From Ruminococcaceae bacterium UBA3753 (GTDB lineage: Bacteria > Bacillota > Clostridia > Oscillospirales > Acutalibacteraceae), in NCBI GenBank assembly GCA_002372375.1, contig DFGJ01000025.1, positions 1 to 35,289 on the forward strand: a stretch of 35,289 nt of DNA, read 5' to 3'. The translations under genes were made by a program, and so were the position numbers. The first letter of the stretch is position 1, and the number at the start of each line of letters is the position of its first letter. The notes beneath the pieces were generated by a model. That model saw only the letters and a list, made by a program, of their open reading frames with translations. It did not search any database and was not told the DNA's origin. This document shows positions 24,635 through 31,441 of the stretch, in pieces.

Positions 24635-25124
24635 ATTTGAATAAACTATCTCTCCAGGGTCATTTTTTGTTCGGCTGTTCCTTTAGATTGCCTAGAGGTA
24701 TGGTGTATGTTTATGTTATGGATTTTAAACCGAGTTATGTATATAATCTCTTGATTTTGAATCTATTTTTATATAAATACGTTACTTCCGCGTTATTGTT
24801 TTTGCATAAATCTAATTTGTGGGATTTAATTACTTACTTTGTTATAATTTTCAACTAATTAAGACTATTTTTGTTAGCATTTTCATACTGTTATGCATTC
24901 ACTACAAGATGTTGTTTTCTTTGTTTTTTGAGCAACAACGTGCTAAATACCGCTTTTATTTGGCTTATTTATTTGTTTATCGTTTTTATTGCGGTAGTTA
25001 TAAAAAATCTGTCAATTCCTAAAAGATTCACTAGAAAATTGCAAATCTAAATTATAATACAGTAGATCTCACCTTTTTTCTTTAGTTTTGGGTTGATCTT
25101 TGAAACATGTAAATATACCTAAAT

Positions 25125-25154
25125 TCTACACATAAATCAACATTTATGTGTAGA
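25125..25154. terminator. Perfect 13-bp palindrome between convergent genes
   Basis: TCTACACATAAAT (25125-25137), loop CAAC, ATTTATGTGTAGA (25142-25154). It lies between the plus-strand Cys-rich pair and the minus-strand DUF6514 unit, so a bidirectional terminator is the simplest reading; an operator is possible. The rest of 24635-25240 shows no convincing gene. Confidence 0.45.
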
Positions 25155-25240
25155 TTTGTTTAAAACGATACTACTGCTAGTTATACAAACTTAATATGTT
25201 TTAAAAAGTGAAAAATGAATAATTTTTTAGAAGTAGAATT

Positions 25241-25423
25241 CTATTTGAAGTTAATTGTTTGATTAAAAAAAATATTTCGAAATTCTGTTATAACTTTTTT
25301 AAAAGCAGGGACTCCGAGCTCTTGGCTGTAAGAAACGATGACTTCCACAAAGTTGTTAAATGCGCTTTGAGATTGCACAAGGCTTGGAGTTAAACTACTT
25401 AGTTTCGATTCTTCTATTAACAT
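25241..25423 (-). CDS. Small hypothetical protein downstream of the DUF6514-like gene
   Basis: 60 residues (MLIEESKLSSLTPSLVQSQS onward), with balanced composition and no membrane segment or known motif. The ATG is four bases after the stop of the upstream gene, suggesting translational coupling; no separate ribosome binding site is visible. It could be a real small protein or the 3' part of a split gene. Function unknown. Confidence 0.45.
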   Translation of the reverse strand: MLIEESKLSSLTPSLVQSQSAFNNFVEVIVSYSQELGVPAFKKVITEFRNIFFNQTINFK

Positions 25424-25427
25424 ATAG

Positions 25428-25751
25428 TCAATTTATAACCAAAACGTTCTCATCCGGAAGTTTTTTTAAATTAAGAATATCTTCCACAATGTATTGTGCA
25501 GAGTCCGGTTTTATAGAATTTTCATACAAGTAATGTAGAATATCTAAAACTAGTTGCTTAGAACAAGATAATCTATTTAAACTAATTCTTCCTAAATAAC
25601 TTTTTTCTTCACATGTACTTACAAGCTCTACACCATATACAATAAAGCCCTCTTCCTCAGTTGAACACAAATTATAATATACGAGATCTTTCATTTGCAA
25701 CCGAGATATTTCAGAAAATTGGCGGGTATATATGTTAGTTTTTGTTGTCAA
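25428..25751 (-). CDS. DUF6514-like small protein
   Basis: 107 residues. Pattern: a strand (EGFIVYGVELVS), a second strand, then helices SCSKQLVLDILHYLYENSIK and SAQYIVEDILN. This resembles the DUF6514 family of small cytosolic proteins in Clostridia (GIEI..., then VveDfL at the end). The start is TTG at 25751 with AAGGAGA nine bases upstream. No known activity. It is followed directly by a 60-codon gene. Confidence 0.6.
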   Translation of the reverse strand: MTTKTNIYTRQFSEISRLQMKDLVYYNLCSTEEEGFIVYGVELVSTCEEKSYLGRISLNRLSCSKQLVLDILHYLYENSIKPDSAQYIVEDILNLKKLPDENVLVIN

Positions 25752-25978
25752 CTTTAGATGTCTCCTTTTTGTTTTCAGTTATTTAAAGAAAAGGGAACTT
25801 GCTTAAGGGTAAATCTTTTGTGAAAATTTTTCAACAAAATATTTTTTTGTGCTTATTTTTATTTATTCTTTCTATCTATTTGAAAAATTTTCTGGTTTAC
25901 TTTCTTCAAAAAAAAGACTAGAATGGCTGTCCGGAATGTGGTGAATTTACATTTTTAAAAAGAAAGGATGAATTTAAT

Positions 25979-26242
25979 TTGGTGTATTCGTACAAAACAA
26001 AAGGAACTTGTGCAAGGGAAATCATAATCGATGTTGACAAAGATGTTGTCAAAGACGTTAAGTTTGTTGGTGGATGCCACGGAAATACACAGGGGGTGTC
26101 GATCCTTGTAAAGGGGATGAAAGTAGATGACGTTATTTCAAAATTAAAAGGTATAAATTGCAATGGCCGTGGGACTTCTTGCCCAGATCAGTTAGCAATT
26201 GCCCTAGAAAAAGTTAAGGAACATAACTTGGCAACAGCCTAG
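25979..26242 (+). CDS. TSCPD domain protein
   Basis: 87 residues. This small Clostridia-typical family has Y.TKGTC.REI at the start, VKFVGGCHGNTQG in the middle and GRGTSCPDQLA at the end, all present here. The domain also occurs at the C-terminus of some ribonucleotide reductases; the stand-alone form has no defined function but the conserved cysteines (11, 33, 61 and 68) suggest metal binding. The start is TTG at 25979, with AAAGGA 10 bases upstream. Monocistronic by context. Confidence 0.92.
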   Translation: MVYSYKTKGTCAREIIIDVDKDVVKDVKFVGGCHGNTQGVSILVKGMKVDDVISKLKGINCNGRGTSCPDQLAIALEKVKEHNLATA

Positions 26243-26355
26243 CAAGTTCTTACTTTTTGAACTAATACTATTTGCTGTATTGCAACAACAGCAAGGCGAC
26301 TTTCTGCGTAAATAAAATGATTGACATGTTCGTTTGGCTAGATTAGTTCGGCCTT

Positions 26356-26517
26356 GTTTGGGGATTGTGGGCATAGTGTGATGTGTCTTTACTTTTGTAT
26401 GGACAGCGCACTTTGGGTTTCTTAGTAACTTTGTTCATTACTATTCTCTTATGTATAAATTTAAGTTCATGTATGAATTTTGTAAAATGGATAGCGTAAG
26501 GCAAAGTGCGCTTTTAT
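26356..26517 (+). ncRNA. Candidate structured RNA with a three-way junction
   Basis: AGCGCACTTTG (26405-26415) pairs perfectly with CAAAGTGCGCT (26502-26512), followed by TTTTAT. Inside are two further hairpins: TAGTAA (26423-26428) with TTACTA (26438-26443), and AAGTTCAT (26463-26470) with ATGAATTT (26473-26480, one G-U pair). This is an 11-bp closing stem with two arms. A possible promoter is TTGACA (26321-26326), 16 bases, TTAGTT (26343-26348), giving an RNA of about 160 bases. There is no open frame. No known RNA family is recognised; a processed 3' region of the TSCPD message is the alternative. Confidence 0.45.
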
Positions 26518-26744
26518 ATCGAAAGAGCTCGTCAAGGACCTTCCAGTTTTTTGGAAAAAATGTCTTTTGTCACTTCATTAATGTATCAAAAAATGTATTT
26601 TAAAAGAACATTCTGATATCTTGTTTTTATAAAAGATTTTAAATTACCATGAAATGTGTTAAGGGTAAGTTTCGTTTCGTAAAGCTACAAATCCTGTTTC
26701 TTCTTTCTTACTCGCATTTTTCCTCGCCTTTTCTGTTTCCTTTC

Positions 26745-28292
26745 TTATTTCTTAACTTTCTTAATAGCTATTTTCTCAGCTAAATCATTAATCTTGCTGA
26801 TAATACCTTTAATTTGGTTTAATTTATTTTCTAATGGGTCAAATTCTTTTTCACTCACATTTATTCCAAACTTTTTCATAAGACTTTTGGTTGGCCCTTT
26901 GATAAAGTTTGTCATGTTTTCTGCTTCTTTTTTTATTATAGACGGTGTATTTTCTGATAAGGTCTCTATAATATTATTAGTACCCGTTGTTTGACCGATG
27001 TAATTTATAATTGCGTTGTTTGCCGTTTTCCGCAATGTTTCTAGCCCGGTTGCCCTTGTAGCCGTCTTTATTATAGATTTATTGACTTCTTTGTTTTCTA
27101 CCCAATTGCTGTATTCTGGTACGTTTTCGTCTTTGTCTCCAAGCACGTATTTCCCAACCGATGTACCTTTTATCTTATCGCTGATTTTTGATAATCCGCC
27201 TTTTATTAAAGGGATAGCAGCGGTTTTCATTAGTTTTCCACCAGGAATCACATAGTGGGTAACTCCTTCCGCAATTAAACCGCCAAATCCCTTCTTTATA
27301 TTATTGCTTAACAGTTCGATGTTCGAGGAGTAGTAGCCTAGTTCGTTTAAAACTAATTTTCTTCCCCTACCGCTTTTTTCATAATAATTCTTTACTTCGG
27401 GTCCTTCTTCAGCAACTGCCACATCATCTTTATCAATATAAAAAACTTCTTTGTCTATCTTGTAATTTTTCCTCGCTTTCCCAATGGAATCTTCATAAAT
27501 TTTCCTATAATTTTCTTCGCTCGGTTCATACGAAAATAATTCATAATATGCTGGAGTTTTGCTGAAAATAGTGGTACCTTTTCCTGTAGTTATCTCTGTT
27601 TCTAAAAGACAATTTATTACATATTCATACGGAACGCCGGCACTTTTAGCAAGTTCTATTAGGCCACTCAAAGTATTTTCTTTCGCAAACATGCTATTCA
27701 AGTAGTTATTATACTCGTTTAATATTTTGTCTACATTTTCTGGGGTCAGCTCGTATCCATATTTAAATAGCAGGGACAACAGATTTGACTCTAAAATGTC
27801 TTTTTTGCTCTCAGTACTTAACTCTGCGTCTACCATGGCATCCATTAGTTGCTTAGCTTCTGCTCTCAATTTAATGTACTCATCTTCCTGTTCTTCGGGT
27901 ACCAAAGCATTTGGTTTTAGGATATCCTGTACGTTTAGTTTGTTTTTTACGAACTCTTCAATCTCTTCTGATGATATGAGTTTTTTAAAAACCCCATCCA
28001 TTACTTCTTCAGCCATTTGTAAAACCTTGGGTCTTAGCGAGTCTAGAACTATATTACTTATTTCAATAACCTGAGTATTATCGTCAGATTTTTCTGTAAT
28101 GAGGTCATGAATCTTGTTTGCTATATTTAAAGCTGCTGCATAACCTCTTATTTGTTTAATTCTATAAGTATACTTCTGCTGCTCTTCCTTATTTAACAAA
28201 TCTGAAAGGTTTGCTGAGGTCATCTGGCTGCCTATAGCGCCTGTCATAGTTGCACCCAAACCGATTAATCCTGCTGCTTTTTTGCTTATCAT
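26745..28292 (-). CDS. Exported helical protein, large paralogue of the 30105-31088 gene
   Basis: 515 residues from the ATG at 28292, supported by AAGGTG eight bases upstream; the frame extends seven codons further. The N-terminus ISKKAAGLIGLGATMTGAIG, followed by SQMTSA-NLSD, is a signal peptide with an A-X-A-like site. Features shared with the 30105-31088 product: AN(L/F)SD(L/F) after the cleavage site, A(L/F)NxANKI near residue 56, LNELGYY near 315 and a Y-V-IPGGKL motif near 348. The rest is charged and mostly helical, with hydrophobic stretches but no clear membrane helix. No known domain. A consensus promoter lies upstream. Confidence 0.75.
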   Translation of the reverse strand: MISKKAAGLIGLGATMTGAIGSQMTSANLSDLLNKEEQQKYTYRIKQIRGYAAALNIANKIHDLITEKSDDNTQVIEISNIVLDSLRPKVLQMAEEVMDGVFKKLISSEEIEEFVKNKLNVQDILKPNALVPEEQEDEYIKLRAEAKQLMDAMVDAELSTESKKDILESNLLSLLFKYGYELTPENVDKILNEYNNYLNSMFAKENTLSGLIELAKSAGVPYEYVINCLLETEITTGKGTTIFSKTPAYYELFSYEPSEENYRKIYEDSIGKARKNYKIDKEVFYIDKDDVAVAEEGPEVKNYYEKSGRGRKLVLNELGYYSSNIELLSNNIKKGFGGLIAEGVTHYVIPGGKLMKTAAIPLIKGGLSKISDKIKGTSVGKYVLGDKDENVPEYSNWVENKEVNKSIIKTATRATGLETLRKTANNAIINYIGQTTGTNNIIETLSENTPSIIKKEAENMTNFIKGPTKSLMKKFGINVSEKEFDPLENKLNQIKGIISKINDLAEKIAIKKVKK

Positions 28293-28347
28293 ACAAATAC
28301 ACCTTCTTTCCACATAGTTTTAAACAAAATTCTTCAACAGTGAAAAT

Positions 28348-28376
28348 ATTATATATTAAATAAACAAAAAAGTCAA
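28348..28376 (-). promoter_or_regulatory. Promoter of the 26745-28292 gene
   Basis: On the minus strand TTGACT (28376-28371), 17 bases, TATAAT (28353-28348), 56 bases before the ATG. Confidence 0.75.
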
Positions 28377-28562
28377 TATATTTAATTCTTTATTTATAGA
28401 GTATTGTTAGATTATTCTGTAATTTTACCTTTCTAATAAGCAAGCATTAAGTACTCTGCGTAGTATATTTTGATAAGATATTTATCTTCAGGATCAATTG
28501 TTTAACTACTGCTTTACATTAATTTTTTTGATTGATAAAATCGAACTGTTTTAGTTTTGCAT

Positions 28563-28729
28563 CTGTCTTTCACGCGAATTGCGCTTTATAACCCTACAAC
28601 CTTTTTTATTGGGGATTTCGTTCTTTTTTTGAATTGCAGACCTCCTGGCTTTGCCGGATGAAGGGAGCATGATGATCTGAGGCGGGTCTACCCACATATG
28701 AATGGTCGAGTAACCGTTTGGCTTTTTTT
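28563..28729 (+). ncRNA. Candidate RNA ending in a strong terminator
   Basis: AATGGT-CGAGTA-ACCGTT (28701-28718, one G-U pair) then TGGCTTTTTTT is an intrinsic terminator with no plus-strand gene before it. The 160 bases upstream are GC-richer than the surroundings and hold CTGGC-TTT-GCCGG and AGACC/GGTCT pairings. A weak promoter TTGATT (28528-28533) / TTTAGT lies at the right distance. The GCCGGATGAAGGGAGCA stretch faintly recalls the SRP RNA apical region, but the conserved GGAA tetraloop context is absent, so I do not assign it. The rest of 28377-28912 shows nothing. Confidence 0.35.
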
Positions 28730-28945
28730 AGTAGGCAGGTTATCAATTGCGCACTACGGTTAGGTGGATGTTTTTATTTTATATAATAAACTTGAGCTAA
28801 TACGGAATTTGATTTGTTTTAAATTAGAATAGACTAAATATTGTTCCGATCTTAAAAATGTGTTTCTTTTTTAAACAGTTTTATGATACAATTTTATTAA
28901 TACAGTTATGTATTGATAATTCTTTATTTTTTCGGAGGTTTTTTT

Positions 28946-29608
28946 ATGTCAAACAGTTTTAAAAAAAAGGGGAGTGCCTTTTTGGTGGCACCAGCGTTGG
29001 TAGGTAGTGCGTTGCCTGGTGGTAGTGTACAAGCAGGGGGGGAGTATACATCACCTGAGTACTTGGAAGCAAAGAAGAACTATGAGGAGGCTTTGTCTAA
29101 AATTATAAAATGTAGAAATAAAATTAATGAGTTAGAAAGAAAAGTGTGGGCACTGCAGGATAATACTGAATTCGATGAGGAAAAAATCCGCGATCAAGCT
29201 TATCTCAATGATTTTCTGGGAAAAGTCACAGCAGCCAAAGAGTCGATACGACCAATTTTAAAAAATGCAAAGCAACTGTATAAAGACGCCATTTCTTTTA
29301 CCAAGGAGTTTTTGAAACTCAGAGATGCCTATTCCAAGAAATTTCCCGAAGAATTTATGAATCAGCTTTATGAAGCAAATGAGGATAGTTGTAAGAGGTT
29401 TGATTCTCTTTTATTCCAGTATGGTAAACAGGGAAAAAATTCCGAATATGATGGGATATATTCGTTGGAATTTGAGTCTTCTATTAGCTTTCTCGAGCGC
29501 TACGCCAAAGAGTTAAACGATTGGGAATATAGTACCAAAAAAAATCTCGAAGTGGTCTTATCTGGATTTCCGCTGACTGTGACACTTTGTGTTGAGGATG
29601 AGGTTTAA
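28946..29608 (+). CDS. Exported coiled-coil protein
   Basis: 220 residues from the ATG at 28946, with GGAGG (28934-28938). The signal peptide SFKKKGSAFLVAPALVGSAL, ending near GSVQA-GG, fits signal peptidase I. The remainder (from PEYLEAKKNYEEALSKI) is a Lys/Glu-rich helical protein with coiled-coil heptads over about residues 35-100, and no known domain. TGATACAAT (28884-28892) is a plausible extended -10. A decayed duplicate lies directly downstream. Probably a member of the exported family of this region. Confidence 0.72.
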   Translation: MSNSFKKKGSAFLVAPALVGSALPGGSVQAGGEYTSPEYLEAKKNYEEALSKIIKCRNKINELERKVWALQDNTEFDEEKIRDQAYLNDFLGKVTAAKESIRPILKNAKQLYKDAISFTKEFLKLRDAYSKKFPEEFMNQLYEANEDSCKRFDSLLFQYGKQGKNSEYDGIYSLEFESSISFLERYAKELNDWEYSTKKNLEVVLSGFPLTVTLCVEDEV

Positions 29609-29627
29609 CATTCACTTGAAATGTTTT

Positions 29628-29654
29628 ACAAGGCCAGTAGGCCTTGTTTTTTTT
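29628..29654 (+). terminator. Intrinsic terminator after the 28946 gene
   Basis: ACAAGGCC (29628-29635), AGTA, GGCCTTGT (29640-29647), then a run of T to 29654. Perfect stem. Confidence 0.92.
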
Positions 29655-29680
29655 AATTATATTCCTTTAATTTTTTCTGG

Positions 29681-29960
29681 GAGCTTGTTTTGTTTTAAAA
29701 AAAGAAACACCTCGTAGTAGCACTAACTTTGGTAATGATGTGTTGCCTGTCGGTAGTGGGGAGAGAGTGTACACCACCTGAGTAATTAGCAAAAGATAAG
29801 CACTATAAAGATGCTTCGGTAGAGGCAGAAAAATAAAAAAGTGTTTTGATACATTATCAGAATAGCAGATAGCTTACTTGGTAAAGCTACTATGGACGAA
29901 GGAGAGCAATATGATCTAAATTATCTTTGTCAATTTCAGAAAAAATGGAGGCGAGAAGGT
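29681..29960 (+). pseudogene. Decayed tandem duplicate of the 28946 gene
   Basis: GGAG...GTTTTAAAAAAAG at 29681-29703 aligns with the start region of the upstream gene, but about 10 bases containing the ATG are deleted. Downstream, GGTAATGATGTGTTGCCTGT, GGTAGTGGGG..GTGTACACCACC and the codons for DKHYKDASVEAEK match GSALPGGS..EYTSPEYL..KKNYEEAL in the parent, interrupted by several stops. TMDEGEQYDLNYLCQF near 29890 matches TEFDEEKIRDQAYLNDF. Clearly an inactivated paralogue. Confidence 0.75.
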
Positions 29961-30104
29961 TTTATGTAAAGGTAGTGCTTAGACGGGTGAGTTAACTCCG
30001 TGAAATGGTTGTTTGCTAAATTAAAGTATATTTTAATTCATATTTTATATAATTGGAGCGAGATGATATCCACTTCGCCTTTGGTTTTTTGTTTGCGTCA
30101 CTTT

Positions 30105-31088
30105 TTATTTAGTAACTTCTAGTTTTTCAACAATCCAGTCTTCAAACTGATTCAAATTTAATAATCTGCCTAACGTCTCGCCCCACAGTGTACGCTTCAC
30201 TATCATGGCAGCTTCATCACTTATATAGCTTTCTGCATTAGGGAGAACCCCTTTAAAGAAATTTGCTATATTCTTTAACTCAAGAAAATTATCCTTCTCG
30301 TAATAATCGTCAACTATTTTTTGTTTTATCGTATCAAATATTGTGTCATCTACGTATTCAATACCCGATGCTGTTAAGAAAACCTTTTCCTTAACCTTTT
30401 TTAGGATTTTTTCCTTTAAAGATTTTTTGATTGGCATGTGTTTATCATGAACATTTTCGTCTAAATTTTTTTTGATATAGTTTTCTGCTTCACTTAACAA
30501 TACTTTAAATGTAGCTGATAGCGCCTTTCTCACTAGTACTGACCCTCCAGGGATCGATAAAGAAAAATGTGCATGTAAATACTCGGATAAATAGCTGACT
30601 AGTCCTTTAGCCAGTGCTTTCGATACTTCCTTTTTCGCAATCCTGCTTACGAAATCAGTTATTTTCTCTTTTGCGCTATTGGCTAAGTAATAATACCTGA
30701 GTTTATTTAGAAAAATTCTGTTTCGAAATCTTCTTTGCTGATAGCCTGTTTCGAACGGCCTTATTTCTTGAAGGCGCACGGGTACAATAAGATGATTTAT
30801 ATCTATCTCAGGTTGTGCTAAGTAAATTTTACTAAAGTGTATAAGAAGTGTTACCATAAAAACAGTTAAAACCACATTTATACCGCCAGCAGAGACGAGA
30901 AAATTGATTTTATTTGCATTATTGAAAGCATTTGTCTCAACTTTTGTTTTACCAATTTCATGATTGTAATTTCCCATTGCTTTACCAGCTGAAAAATCAG
31001 AAAAGTTAGCAAAAGCTATTTGGCCTACCGTAATACCTGCCATTATAGCACTGGCACTCACTTGAGAAATTTTCTTACTGAATAGCAT
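30105..31088 (-). CDS. Exported/membrane protein, small paralogue of the 26745-28292 gene
   Basis: 327 residues, ATG at 31088, with AAGGAGA eight bases upstream. The signal peptide FSKKISQVSASAIMAGITVG ends QIAFA-NFSD. A second hydrophobic helix (GINVVLTVFMVTLLIHF, residues about 69-85) should anchor it in the membrane. Shared with the larger paralogue: ANFSDF, AFNNANKI (53-60), LNKLRYY (127-133) and SIPGGSVLV (178-186). The C-terminal half is helical and charged. Family unknown. The palindromic promoter upstream suggests regulated expression. Confidence 0.75.
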   Translation of the reverse strand: MLFSKKISQVSASAIMAGITVGQIAFANFSDFSAGKAMGNYNHEIGKTKVETNAFNNANKINFLVSAGGINVVLTVFMVTLLIHFSKIYLAQPEIDINHLIVPVRLQEIRPFETGYQQRRFRNRIFLNKLRYYYLANSAKEKITDFVSRIAKKEVSKALAKGLVSYLSEYLHAHFSLSIPGGSVLVRKALSATFKVLLSEAENYIKKNLDENVHDKHMPIKKSLKEKILKKVKEKVFLTASGIEYVDDTIFDTIKQKIVDDYYEKDNFLELKNIANFFKGVLPNAESYISDEAAMIVKRTLWGETLGRLLNLNQFEDWIVEKLEVTK

Positions 31089-31139
31089 AATTTTTCTCCT
31101 TTTATGTGTACATTCAAATAATAAATATTATATATGAAG

Positions 31140-31213
31140 AGTTTAGCATATAAAAAGGTATAAATACAATAATGTATTTATAAATTTGTATGTTTCAACA
31201 AATTTATAAATAC
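31140..31213 (-). promoter_or_regulatory. Promoter with nested palindromes, between divergent genes
   Basis: On the minus strand TTGTAT (31169-31164), 18 bases, TAAACT (31145-31140). GTATTTATAAATTTGT (31174-31189) and ACAAATTTATAAATAC (31198-31213) form a perfect 16-bp palindrome. The left part of that arm also pairs with TATAAATACA (31159-31168), giving a competing 10-bp palindrome (31159-31182) that covers the -35 box. It is operator-like, or two mutually exclusive structures. Confidence 0.55.
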
Positions 31214-31441
31214 GTATCACCTTTATTTGTTAAGTGTAAAAATTAGCTTAAAAAACCTGTTTTAAAGTAGAAAATATCCACCCAAGCAGAAATCAAATTT
31301 TTAAAAATGTTTAAGAAAAATACTGATTTATTAATTATTGTTTTGACCTCAAAATAACTTTTATGTACAGAACATGAAAAGTCTATTGTATAATAAGTAG
31401 CATCATTAGTAACAATATTTACCTGCTTGGGCGGTTTGTTT

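Noticed and set aside
24616..25022. Two hydrophobic plus-strand frames after the Cys-rich pair
   Set aside because: The first begins inside the terminator and both are Phe/Tyr/Leu-rich as expected of AT-rich non-coding sequence.
28640..28700. Possible SRP RNA apical region (CCGGATGAAGGGAGCA)
   Set aside because: The conserved symmetric loop and GGAA tetraloop context are not present; kept only as a generic RNA candidate.
31278..31432. CCCAAGCAG / CTGCTTGGG inverted repeat around the ileS leader
   Set aside because: The left arm is upstream of the likely transcription start and no T-box motif is present, so an RNA structure role is unlikely.
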